Shown here one piece after another: positions 51,479 through 62,072 of a stretch of 64,000 bases of DNA (within the stretch, counting starts at the first letter, position 1; each line of letters starts with the position of its first letter). Origin of the DNA: Siphonodentalium dalli (taxonomy: Eukaryota > Mollusca > Scaphopoda > Gadilida > Siphonodentaliidae); assembly GCA_032622095.1 (NCBI GenBank), contig CP136065.1, positions 62,851,094-62,915,093 of the forward strand. The letters run 5' to 3'. The translations under genes were made by a program, and so were the position numbers. A model generated the notes under the pieces. The model made no database searches. It was not told the origin of the DNA and was given only the letters and a program-made list of their open reading frames with translations.

Positions 51479-53168
51479 CGTGGCTCGTGATTATTGTAGA
51501 ATGGGTACATTTTAATGAGCTTGCGAAATTTCAGTACCCATAGTGCAGTGGAAAGTGCGCATGGGCCCTTGATGTGGGGTCATGGTGTCATATTGGGTTA
51601 AACGAGATTTCCGTGACTCGTGTTGACCAAGAATTTAGGAATTCGAACTGCGTGGCTTGCAATTATTGTAGAGTGGGTACATCTTAATTAGTGTGCGAAA
51701 GTTCAGTGATGACGCAGAATATAGGAATTCGAGCTGCGTGGCTCGTGATTATTGTAGAGTGGGTACATCTTAATGAGTGTGCGAAATTTCAGTACCAAGA
51801 TTGCAGTGGAAAGTGCGCACGGGCTCTTAAGGTGGGGTCGTGGTGTCATATTGGGTTAAACGAGGTTTCCGTGACTCGTGATGACGCATAATATATGAGT
51901 TCGAACTCCGTGGCTCGTGATTATTGTAGAGTGGGTACATCTTAATGAGTGTGCGAAATTTCAGTGCCCATAGTGCAGTGGAAAGTGCCCACGGGCTCTA
52001 AATGTGGGGTCATGGTGTCATATTGGGTAAAACTATGTATCCGCGACCCGTGATGACCCAGAATATAGGGAGTTCGAACTGCGTAGCTCGTGATTATTGT
52101 AGGATCGTTCCATGCCGATGACGTTGCCAAATTTCAGCTACCATAGTTGAGATGAAAGTTCGCAAGGGTTCATAATGTGGGGTCAGATTTTCCTATTGCG
52201 TGAAACTAGGTATCCGTGACCCGTGGTGACCCTGAATATGGCAGTGGTTATTGTAGATTTGGTACCTGTCGATGAGCATTCCAAATTTTAGGACCCAGTG
52301 TGGTCCGGAAAATGTACACAATGCACATTGGGATAATATATTGATAACAAACGCTCTTTATTGCTAAAAGTTAGTGCCTCTTCAGGTCATTTGGTGTCAA
52401 CACCACCCTGTCGTGAAATTCACCGCGTAATTTTTTCTTTTGTGTACCACATTGCTTGCATATTTTCTGGGCTGAATAATAAACGTTCTCTGCATATCGT
52501 GCAATTGATTAATACCCCTTTAAGTCATATGAGGTCAAATGTGCCTATTCCATAACATTACCCTTGTCAAGTGACTAATCTGTACTAACGTTTCTACATA
52601 TCGTCTAATCGTATAATGAACGCTATTTATTGTTCATAGTTGCCCCTTTAAGGAGTATGAGGTCAACGGAAACAACCCCATATTACCCAACGGGATAATT
52701 TATCCCAGTGTGTCAATTTTCACCTTCCAGATTGCAACAATTTTAGGTATATAATTAATTATTTAGTTAAATTAATTACTGTTGCCCTTTTAAGACATCC
52801 TATATCAACGGGACTTATATAACAAGGTTACCTGAGTAAAATTACGACATTTACAAATTTTCAGCTCTGATGGTCCAGCCGTTTGGGCGCCTCTAATCAA
52901 TATATATATATATCATAATCTTAGTGCCCTTTTAAGACATCCGAGTGCAACGGGACCTGCAAAATAGCGCCCCCATGTAAAATAACATATATGACGTCGG
53001 AGTCAATAACACCAAGAAAGTACAAGCAAGGAATGATATATCCTCGCAGTTGATGATGCCTCGAGAATTAGACCTGTCATTACTTACCACGGAGCCAAGA
53101 ACGGTAACTCTAGCCGCGCTTGCACGCAGTAGCCGCGCCGCGCCGCGCCACACAGAGTTGTCTATCTC
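51479..53168 (-). repeat. Right inverted end (1.69 kb) of the giant foldback
   Basis: Reverse complement of 30273-31960 through its full length, with scattered substitutions and small differences. It terminates in 'cacacagagttgtctatctc'. Confidence 0.9.
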
Positions 53169-53219
53169 TATATATATATATATATATATAGCTATATATA
53201 TATATATATATATATATAT
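53169..53219. repeat. (TA)n microsatellite at right edge of the giant foldback
   Basis: TA tract interrupted once by GC at 53191-53192, directly abutting the right inverted end. Confidence 0.95.
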
Positions 53220-53220
53220 C

Positions 53221-54230
53221 TACTAGAAGGTGACCCGACTTCGTCCGGGCTTTGACATTGAATTGACCATTTTGAAGGTCAAGGTCAGGTGGGGGTCACG
53301 ATTTGACCCGTCCAAAACACTCCCTGGAAACAATTACCACTAAGTATCAAATTTCGTCAAAATCCGTCTGGCAGTTTACCAACACCAACGCCCCAAAAAT
53401 GGTGGAAATTGGCCCAGCGGATACCGGGAAATCGGCCAAGCGGATACCAAGATACCCTATGTATCAAATTTCTTCCGTAAAAATCCGCCAGTTTTACCCG
53501 ATTTGATTTCCACTAAAGTATATAAACGCGTCTCATATACACACGCTCGTTAATTATCAAGCTTCAACGTAAAGATAAATTAGCATTGTGTTGTAAATTT
53601 TAACTAATTATTTTCTCGCCGTCAAAGTTGAACAATGTCGATGTTGTTGGCATTGACGGTGTGGGGCCACCGGTAGATTCCAACAGCGAAATAGCATTTC
53701 AGCTAAATGGATTCTTGGATGAGATCCCAGACCCGCGGGGTAAATGTAAACAACTTGAGCCTATGCGTGGTGTAAATATACAATAAATAAATCTATCGAC
53801 ATTAGACCTAAGAATATCAGCTGTAACAAAATTTATATATCAGAAATTGTAAATGATTTATTTTGGGATAGATACACGATTCTTAATAGCCTGCAAATTG
53901 ACAATATATATTGTAAATGTTATAATTTTGGGGAAAATACACGATGCGTAATTGCCTGCAAATTGCTTACGTTCGTCAACGTATGAATATAGAGTTATCC
54001 TCCCTGCATCGCAGTGCTAAGTCCGGCGTGTTAGCACTGCGGATCCCGAGATATGTGTTTTGAAGGTCAAGGTGACGCCGCACGGACAAATGGACGGGCC
54101 CATGTTCGTTCCCGGGTCGAATTACGTGTCCGTACCAAGTTTGGTCGAAATAGGTCCAGCCGTGTTCGAGTCCATCGCGAACACACACACACACACACAA
54201 ACACACAGATCTTCCAAAATATATAATAGA
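53221..54230 (+). repeat. CAGA/CA-tailed dispersed repeat, copy 1 (long variant)
   Basis: Starts 'ctagaaggtgacccgacttc', which resembles the 'ctagccgatgagcccgacgt' start of the next four copies, and ends in (CA)n plus 'gatcttccaaaatatata'. It contains 'taccaagtttggtcgaaat' before the tail. Its interior, including the small ORF at 53604, is absent from the shorter copies. Head-to-tail with copy 2. Confidence 0.7.
53604..53776 (+). pseudogene. Short protein-like frame inside repeat copy 1
   Basis: From the stop at 53601 the frame reads about 57 codons, including GIDGVGPPVDSNSEIAFQ and then LNGFLDEIPDPRGK. 'F-L-x-x-I-P-D-P-R' is reminiscent of the N-terminal motif of ISAs1/H-repeat-type transposases; that similarity is a few residues only and is recalled, not searched. 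A donor-like 'gggtaaat' follows the motif. It may be a transposase relic, a captured exon, or chance. Confidence 0.25.
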
Positions 54231-56338
54231 CTAGCCGATGAGCCCGACGTTGTCCGGGCTATTCAAAAAACAAATTTCAAGTCGATAGCTCTACCCGTTT
54301 CCGAGATATGGTCTGCGCATGCGCGAAGCTGGCGTCGCACGGGCTCGGCGACCCGATAAAATTCGTATCCGGGGCAAGATACATTCACATACCAAATTTC
54401 AAGTCGATAGCTCCACCCGTTTTCGATATATCGTCTGCGCATGCGCGAAGCTGGCGTCGCACGGGCTCGGCGACCCGATAAAATTCGTATTCGGGGCAAG
54501 ATACATTCACATACCAAACTTCAAGTCGATAGCTCCACCCGTTTCCGAGATCTCGTCTGCGCATGCGCTGCACGGGCGTCGCACGGGCTCACCAATACGA
54601 CAACGACCACCGCCTGGTCAAACTACACACACGTACCAAGTTTCGTCCCGATCGGTCGAGAATCGTAGATTTGTATTAATGACAGACAAACATACAAACA
54701 GACAGACAGACAGACAGACAGATGTCATCAAAATATATATGAGACTAGCCGATGAGCCCGACGTTGTCCGGGCTATTCAAAATCCAAATTTCAAGTCGAT
54801 AGCTCCACCCGTTTCCGAGATCTGGTCTGAAAACCAAATTTCACATCGATAGCTCCACTCGTTTCCGATATCTCGTCTGCTCATGCGCGAAGCTGGCGTC
54901 GTACGGGATCGGCGCTCCGAGATCTCGTCTGCGCATGCGCGAAGCTGGCGTCGCACGGACTCTGCGACCCGATAAAATTCGTATCCGGGACAAGATACAT
55001 TCACATAGCAAATTTCAAGTCGATAGCTCCACCCGTTTCCGAGATCTCGTCTGCGCATGCGCTGCACGGCGCCGCACGGGCTCGTCAATACGACAACGTC
55101 CACCGCCTGGTCAATCTACACACACGTACCAAGTTTTGTCCAGATCGGTCGAGAATCGTAGATTTGTATAAATGACAGACAAACATACATACAAACAGAC
55201 AAACAAACAGAGGTCTTCAAAATATATATGAGACTAGCCGATGAGCCCGACGTTGTCCGGGCTATTCAAAAACCAAATTTCAAGTCGATAGCTCTACCCA
55301 GCCCGACGATTTCAAGTCGATAGCTCTACCCGTTTCCGAGATCTGGTCTGCGCATGCGCGAAGCTGGCGTCGCACGGGTCGGCGACCCGATAAAATTCGT
55401 ATCCGGGGCAAGATACATTCACATAGCAAATTTCAAGTCGATAGCTCCACCCGTTTCCGAGATCTCGTCTGCGCATGCTCGAAGCTGGTGTCGCACGGGC
55501 TCGGCGACCCGATAAAATTCGTATCCGGGGCAAGATACATTCACATAGCAAATTTCAAGTCGATAGCTCCACCCGTTTCCGAGATCTCGTCTGCGCATGC
55601 GCGAAGCGGGCGCCGCACGGGCTCGCCAATACGACAACGTCCACCGCCTGATCAAACTACACACACGTACCAAGTTTCGTCCCGATCGGTCGAGAATCGT
55701 AGATTTGTATAAATGACAGACAGACAGACAAACAAACAAACAAACATACATACAGACAGAGGTCTTCAAAATATATATGAGACTAGCCGATGAGCCCGAC
55801 GTTGTCCGGGCTATTCAAAAACCAAATTTCAAGTCGATAGCTCTACCCAGCCCGACGTTGTCCGGGCTATTCAAAAACCAAATTTCAAGTCGATAGCTCT
55901 ACCCGTTTCCGATATCTGGTCTGCGCATGCGCGAAGCTGGCGTCGCACGGGCTCGGCGACCCGATAAAATTCGTATCCGGGGCAAGATACATTCACATAG
56001 CAAATTTCAAGTCGATAGGTCCACCCGTTTCCGAGATCTGGTCTGCGCATGCGCGAAGCTGGCGTCGCACGGGTTCGGCGACCCGATAAAATTCGTATTC
56101 GGGGCAAGATACATTCACATAGCAAATTTCAAGTCGATAGCTCCACCCGTTTCCGAGATCTCGTCTGCGCAGGGAGAAGGGAAGGGAAGGGAGAAGCGGT
56201 GCTCGGAGCTTCTCCAAAACGCGACAACGACCGTGTCCGTGGGATTTTACCCCTAGATAGGAAGTTTGGTCTCGATCGGTGGAGAATCGTAGATTTGTAT
56301 AAATGACAGACAGACAAACAGATAGATTGTATCAACAT
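54231..56338 (+). repeat. Four head-to-tail copies of a CAGA-tailed repeat with nested 122-bp units
   Basis: Copies start at 54231, 54745, 55234 and 55783 with 'ctagccgatgagcccgacgt', each preceded by 'aaaatatatatgaga' or similar. Within copies a ~122-bp unit ('caaatttcaagtcgatagct' ... 'gcgcatgcgcgaagctggcg' ... 'ggcaagatacattcacat') recurs, for example near 54271, 54393 and 54515. Each copy ends 'cgatcggtcgagaatcgtag', 'atttgtataaatgacagaca' and a CAGA/CAAA run. This layout suggests a retroelement 3' end or non-autonomous derivative repeatedly inserting in its own tail. ORFs of up to 177 codons here are read-throughs of the GC-rich repeat. Confidence 0.85.
54700..54722. repeat. (CAGA)n microsatellite
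   Basis: Tail of the second copy of the CAGA-tailed repeat. Confidence 0.9.
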
Positions 56339-56540
56339 TTATAAGAGAGATATGTAAATTAGATAGATTGTATCAAAATATATAAGAGAGATGTGTAAAT
56401 TATCTACACACCATTACTGGTGTTTGTCAAAGTTTAGTGGGGTATATCAATACTCATTCACGATCATACCATTGAGGTCCGGAGGATGTGGGTTATCTCT
56501 CGAATACAGATTGTATCAAAATATATAGGAGAGATATATA
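56320..56540 (+). repeat. Short ~41-bp repeat units
   Basis: 'agatagattgtatcaa' followed by 'tataagagagat' occurs at about 56322 and 56361, and a related unit near 56508, with unrelated sequence between the second and third. Confidence 0.7.
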
Positions 56541-56989
56541 TTATTGTTTATGAAAAAATAGTACTGCGCGAATTTAAATACGAGTAAGGTATGTTAAAAT
56601 TGTTACTATTATTTGATTTTCCAACCAGTCATTAGCGATGACTTTGTTGTGTTTAGACCAACAGTAGCTTATGTTTATAACTTTGGCCACAATAATTGTG
56701 ACCATCATTTGGAACTTTCGAACAGTTGGAAAAATTGTTATATCAATAGGAAGGTTTCAACCCAACTGGGTGTGCAAATGGAACTCTGCGAAATTGTGAG
56801 TTTGGTCTAGTTCAAGGGAGGGGTACAGTTGGAAATTTCAGGGTGGAAACCGCTCCCCAACGGGGACTTTTTGGCCATGTCACTGCACCAATGATTGTGT
56901 GACAATTGAGGCACCAACAACCACCACATGTCAAGTGGTATTGCCAATTTGAGATGGTGTGTGCGGATCCATATGATCCACAGTGATGC

Positions 56990-58040
56990 TCTGTTAAAGG
57001 ACTACACCGGTGTATTTTTTGTGATAGGCCGCCCGTGACTGGAGTTATGCCGATTCATGCGATTGAATATTATATTATGGATAATGCAGCCTGAATCGTT
57101 AAATTTCCTTCGTGTGACGCCCTACTGGCGCATATATGGCAGATTTTGGTATATTCACAAAATTGTTGCAATCTGGTCGGTGAAATTGAGACACGTGGAT
57201 AAAGTGACCCGTAGAGTGTCATGAGATAGATGCCGTAGAACTCAGACGACTTAAAGGTGCATATATGATCAAAAAAGAGCGTTTCTGATTTAGGAAAATT
57301 GTTACAGATGGGTCTCCATCCATGAATAATGGCTGAACTGAGAATAAAATATCACGTACTTGCATTTGAGCTCAGATGACTTAAAGTGGGACTATTAGAT
57401 ATGATAATATAAAAAGCGTTTAATATCACTCCAGAAGATATGTGGGAAAATTGGTGGCCGATTTTAAATAACAGTCTAACACCTCTAACCTGATTTCATT
57501 TACGACCTGTATGAACACGACGTGACATACATGTAACCTCTGACTAATAGTCTTCTTATCATAACATGATTTTACCACCAATTTCCCCACATATATTCTA
57601 GACTGATAATAAACACTCTTTATCGATAATATAATTTATTCCCCCATTTTAAGTAATCGGAAGTCAAAGATAAGTAAGTAGTGCTTTATTCTCAGCCATT
57701 ATACGCCTATCCCATGACATTCTCCTGGTCAGGTGACCCATCTGTAATAATTTTTCTTCATAAGGAAGGCTTTTTATTGCTCACATTTGCCCCTTTATAT
57801 CATCTTAGGCCACAACGGCATATATCGCATTATACTCGGGTCAATTTATCAACGTGTTTCAATTTTCACCGACCAGATTGCATCCATTTTGTGTTTATAA
57901 TTATTTAATTGAATTCATCAGTAGTGCCCCATTGATACATCTTATGTCAGCAGGACCTATATAATAAGATCTTCCGGGTCAAATTACCCACATGTATACA
58001 TTTTCAGTTCCGATGGTCCAGCCGTTTCTGTATAAACAAT
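56990..58040. mobile_element. Small palindromic relative of the giant foldback ends
   Basis: The left half has modules 'gcaatctggtcggtgaaatt' (57170), 'gacttaaaggtgcata' (57249) and 'gacttaaagtgggac' (57380). The right half has their complements in mirror order: 'ccattttaagta' (57645), 'tgcccctttatatcatct' (57788), 'ttcaccgaccagattgca' (57866) and 'gatggtccagccgttt' (58012). The axis is near 57520. The same modules build the 30.5-31.1 and 52.3-52.9 kb inverted ends. There is no 175-bp satellite in the centre, only about 100 bp of unrelated sequence. Edges are diverged. Confidence 0.7.
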
Positions 58041-58484
58041 TGGTAGATAAAGCCAATTGCCACAGCGCCATAACTTCAGTTACGGGTCACAAAACATTTT
58101 CGGCAACGTGCTCAGTAGTGGATTAGCGACCGGTCATCGATATTGACTGAGAAATCATTTAAGAAAGGGTAGCGTTATTCATTCTAAAGTTGTTACTTTG
58201 TGTGTTCGCGGTCTTTGTGGCACATTTGTTATGTGAATACACGCTCAAAAACATATATATTGTAAAATATTTTAATAATGGAGCTTTTGGTTGTTGTAAA
58301 CGGACCATAATCAAGATGGCTATTCCTGTCGTTTTGCAAAACATAACAGCCAATGATTAGCATATCTAAATATGTATATTTTCATGAATATTTCATACAG
58401 GCGTCGGCTTTTTATCAAATAATACCTGGTTGAGCCAATCGCTGCGAAAATGGCGTCCTTATAAAAAAAATAACGTCACTTTAC

Positions 58485-58612
58485 CCCACCAGCATCATAG
58501 CAATTCAGCAGGACACACCAACGTCATAGCAATTCAGCAGGACTCATCACCAACATCATAGCAATTCAGCAGGATCCACCAGCATCATAGCAAATTAGCA
58601 GGACCATTTAAC
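58485..58612 (+). repeat. Short minisatellite related to the 17-kb array
   Basis: Four or so units of 'accagcatcatagcaattcag' type with 'caggac' joints, ending in 'agcaggaccatttaaccagg'. The 17-20 kb array ends with the comparable 'gtagggcgatttaaccaggg' at about 20090. One array lies upstream of the PAN exon, the other upstream of the linker exon. Confidence 0.75.
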
Positions 58613-58732
58613 CAGGGTGTCGACTGTGTTATCATTTCCATTTCCGACTTACACCTTGTAAATATAGTAATATGGTCGGGATAAAGTTTGCTCGTACCCA
58701 ACTGATGCGTGTTTCACATTTTTGTCTCGTAG

Positions 58733-58919
58733 TGCCAAGACAACGTCAGAAAAACATCCATGGCGACATCCAGCACCCCTGTATCGACAACATCACCAGT
58801 AGCAACGACAACCCCGCCGCCACCCCCACCACCAACAACAAAACCCGTTGCCGGCACGACAACAGAGATGCCTATATGTCCAGTGTTGCCGGCACCAACA
58901 GTGACCCAAACGTTCAGAG
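58733..58919 (+). CDS. Internal exon: Cys-initiated Pro/Thr-rich linker
   Basis: Follows acceptor 'tttttgtctcgtag' (58732) and ends before donor 'gtaaca' (58920). The phase-0 reading gives 62 codons plus one base: it begins CQDNVRKTS, continues as a Ser/Thr-rich stretch with seven consecutive prolines, and ends MPICPVLPAPTVTQTFR. This is typical of an O-glycosylated mucin-like stalk between extracellular domains. The opening Cys would complete the PAN domain of the 20560 exon. The leftover G joins the 'AC' of a FReD exon to make Asp, giving a DCEDHF start as at 9386. Its own FReD exon should lie beyond 64 kb. Confidence 0.75.
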
Positions 58920-58992
58920 GTAACAACTATATTATCCTCAGGCGTTTCGACGTCGATGGCTCTATGGGAGTATATAACCTTTGTCCGTATGT

Positions 58993-59066
58993 TCGTATGT
59001 CTATCCGCTCAACAGGCCGTATGTCTGTCCGCTCGACATTCCGTATGTCTGTCCGCTCGACAGATA
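58993..59066 (+). repeat. Three 24-bp tandem units
   Basis: 'gtatgtctgtccgctcgaca' and two variants in tandem just downstream of the linker exon donor. A single related motif 'gactgtccgctcgacaca' recurs near 62679. Confidence 0.8.
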
Positions 59067-59120
59067 TTCCTAATATGTGCAACTGGAGATGTAATCATAA
59101 ATATAAGTAACCATACATGT

Positions 59121-59295
59121 TTAACCCATTCACTGGTGCTGCGCTGGCTTACAAGATCAAGGTAACTGTTGTTAGGCCAATGCATTCTCTTATATATGCG
59201 AGCCCCCCCCCTATGGGCGACTCGCATATATAGAGAGTGTATTGGCACATGGTTTTCGTAACATTTCAGGAAGCCCAGCCATAAAAGGGTATGTG
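59121..59295 (+). mobile_element. Degenerate MITE carrying the shared hairpin
   Basis: TTAA at 59121-59124 is followed by CCCATTCACTGGTGCTGCGC, then the hairpin (about 59176-59246) with one arm shortened. It ends vaguely after 'ggttttcgtaacatttcagg', shared with 27951-27970. The right terminal inverted repeat is not preserved. Confidence 0.6.
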
Positions 59296-61310
59296 CTTAA
59301 ATATTAAACGTATGTGAATTGTTGCATGCATGACGAAAACGTGCAACATACATCTATCTAGTTAATTCATGACAGTTATGTCGGTTTTGACACTTTCGGC
59401 TTATATTGAGTTGAGGTAGGGCAACATTCAAATTGTTTTCCCCTGACCAAACCTCCAGAATACAGGGCTACATCACTGTTTTCTGATTGTCTATACTCAA
59501 AGATACGTCAATCCGAATTAATGGTCCTAAATTATTATTTCTTTGCTTCGGGGTTAAAGAAATATTTGATTCGAGTAGAGGAACCCATCCATCAAAGCTC
59601 AGAGTTGTCAGATATCGATCTTTGAAATCGGCTATTTTTCACCACCTGGAATATTTGGCGGCCTATCAAATATTCGACGAGCCGACTGACATACTCTCGA
59701 TACCAACTTGAGTTGAACAAAATGTTGATTGATATCACGTTTTGGAAAATATTATACTATAGTTGACAGGGGGTATATATATAATTATTTGCTTGGTAAG
59801 TAATCGATTCTGATAACTAACGCGTCTTTTGAAGAAATGTTGTCGCAGTTGTTATTGTTGTTGAATCTAAATGATACGGAGATCATCTAATCGGATTGTG
59901 TACCCTTAATGGATTCTAATTAAGGTTATACAACATGTAAAGGTATACATTGTAATGGCCTATTATCCGTTTGGATCGGTTTTCATGAAATGTAAGCAGA
60001 CGATAGATAAAAGAACAGTAGGATTCCTATCTTTGGGTGGAATGTACAGACAATACAGCCTGTTTTCGTGAAATGATCAAGTTATTGACTTATAATATGA
60101 CCTGTTTAGGTTCGGTTTATTTTGAGTCCATAGCGAGCTGAAATTAAAGTCATTTTAGTGCCACTATCGACTCAAATTAAGTTAGTATAAGTACATTATG
60201 GGCGGAATATAACAAGAATAAACTGGGCTTATTTCAGAACCAAATAATCAAATATGACCCTATATCAATAGTATAGGTTGGTTGTGGATCTATTTGCTCG
60301 ATGACATATTGGATAATAAGTTGAAATTGTTATCGGATCATTTCATTCGGGAACAACACTGTACTCATCAATGAACATTTTGTAAAGAGTGGGCGTTATT
60401 TGTTCAAAATTTTGATTTAAAAAAAATAAGAGGGACTCTCTTACTTAAGAGTTTCAAAGGGGGGTCAATATTGATTACTGCAGTTCATCGCAAAATGATT
60501 TTGTATTACCAAGTGGACACTCAGCTTTCTCTTGGTGTATTATTCCAACAACCGAGTCTTTTGGAAGGCTGTGATTGTATGTTGTGAAGCGAAATAAAGC
60601 ATTAACATTATTTACTTGCAGCTTGTTGAATTCAAATAATTTTGAAAAGTGAAGTAGGTTTTTATCACCGATTAAAATGATATGATTCTTTCCTTGAATG
60701 TTGAATATCTATATACCAACTTTGCACAAGTTGGTCTTGTAACAACATTGACGTGTCTATCTATATATGGTTAATCCGGTGGTTTCAGGTAATATAGGTA
60801 TGACAAACCTGAATAATCAATTCCGTTAACAGCCGTCATCCAGGGTGAGACAAATATCACATTTCAGTAATTAGTATAATTATATAAGTAAGTAAATTGA
60901 ACGAGAGGGTTTGCTGTCATCGCTATTCATTACTGTACACCAAAACTTAAAAAGTCTATATTTATTTTAAAATTTCGATAGGACAACGACCGCCGAATTC
61001 ATCATATATATACCATACAGGACGGCGTTGATGACAAAATTGAGTCGAAGAAGCAATTTACAAAACTTCAGATAAACACGCAACTGATTTCGCCCATGCC
61101 TCATATGATGGACCATATCTCACAATCACATGCCATTATAGGTAACATCATTTGGTCAAATAATCGAAGTATGCATTTAAACGATAAACCATTATGAGTC
61201 CTAATTTCAACAGTTCGTACATAGCTGTAGTAGCCTTTTTACGCACGCCTGTGTTTTCATCCACCGAGAATGGCTAGTTGTACTGAAGTAAATTGTAATG
61301 GAATGTAATG
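59296..61310. other. Non-coding stretch, nothing recognised
   Basis: About 2 kb of AT-rich sequence without a supported exon, tandem repeat or inverted repeat. Confidence 0.45.
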
Positions 61311-61314
61311 TAAT

Positions 61315-61362
61315 AATGGGATTTGTATAGCCCCGCTAGGGCCCTAAGCGCTTGTAATTACC
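61315..61362 (+). repeat. Fragment of a dispersed repeat (tatagccccgctagggccct)
   Basis: 'gggatttgtatagccccgct' followed by 'agggccctaagcgcttgt' resembles a short motif I recall as widespread in mollusc genomes. Only a fragment is present and the attribution is from memory. Confidence 0.3.
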
Positions 61363-61439
61363 CCAGCTGTTGAGTAATGCCAGTCAACTTTAGGTTACCC
61401 TGGACAACATCAGAAGTGTTATTCCGGCCTATATATTTG

Positions 61440-62072
61440 TTCTGCGTTAATACATTTCAAATACGGTTAAGTCGAGACGTGGGCGATTAAAACTCAACAG
61501 AAGGGAATTTCGATGTGATAGATATGTATGTAAATGTGGGCTTTGTGGTTATGCTATTGTTACAAGACGCGCACTGTTCCGACAAATATTGGAATTGGAC
61601 CTTGAGTAGTGTTGATATCGGTGTGCAGCAGTCATGAGTTTGATTGCGGAAACAAAATACGGTATTAAGTGGTTACTGTCTTTATGAAAAGATAAGGTTT
61701 CCCTTCCCGAAGATCTGGGGATAAGTATGGTGAGGTGAAATAATAATGGAAATCGACCCAGGACTTAATGCTACCAAGGCATGGCATACAATTACGTCAG
61801 TGTGTATATCCGTTTTAACGGTTACATTGGCGTCCTCCTCGTCAGCGTTCGACAAGTAGAGCTTTGATAAGAGAAAAATGAGGTCACACTTAAAATTTCT
61901 AAATTTTGGAAACAATGGCGCAAAAGTCCACAAGGACAATTGATCGTATTACAGTTTTGACAAAGCTATACGCACTCGCATTCGAATTACAATTAACCCA
62001 CTGTCTGTTGAGGTATTTAAACATAGCCGCTTATATGTATGTTGCATCGCATTCAGGTTTCGAGGATTATAT
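61440..62072 (+). repeat. Dispersed repeat, copy B
   Basis: Closely matches 63405-64000: 'gtgggctttgtggttatg', 'tcatgagtttgattgcggaa', 'tggaaatcgacccaggactt' and 'ccgcttatatgtatgtt' occur in the same order. It is more distantly related to 330-870. The minus-strand ORFs inside copies B and C differ largely at amino-acid-changing positions, so they do not look selected. Confidence 0.9.

Larger units (their letters stand above)
30273..53168. mobile_element. Giant foldback structure: 1.69-kb inverted ends around a 19.5-kb satellite
   Basis: The left end (30273-31960) and right end (51479-53168) are collinear reverse complements over about 1.69 kb, beginning 'gagatagacaactctgtgtg' and ending with its complement. 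Both edges abut TA microsatellites. Each end comprises a CpG-rich tip ('ggcgcggcgcggc'), several diverged 110-160 bp modules marked by 'cttaaa(a)gggca', and four or so ~200-bp modules ('aatttcgcacactcattaag', 'ataatcacgagccacg'). Between them lies the 175-bp satellite in two opposed blocks. No transposase is visible. Structure recalls Foldback-type elements (long inverted ends built of tandem modules), but a chromosomal inverted duplication is an alternative. Confidence 0.75.
20929..58732 (+). other. Inferred ~37.8-kb intron between PAN and linker exons
   Basis: Begins 'gtaggt' and ends 'tttttgtctcgtag'. It would contain the 4-kb inverted-repeat element, the giant satellite foldback, the CAGA-tailed repeats and the small foldback relative. 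The inference rests on matching phases and the PAN cysteine count; an intervening, unrecognised exon or a separate gene cannot be excluded without transcripts. Confidence 0.5.

Noticed and set aside
30273-53168. Assembly or foldback-read artefact as the cause of the inverted structure
   Set aside because: The two ends differ by scattered substitutions (for example near 30365 versus 53075) and the satellite blocks are unequal in length, unlike a mirrored read. Not fully excluded without reads.
54319-54852. 177-codon ORF, the longest in the right half apart from real exons
   Set aside because: It lies in the GC-rich CAGA-tailed repeat and repeats the same peptide in tandem; equivalent frames recur in every copy on both strands.
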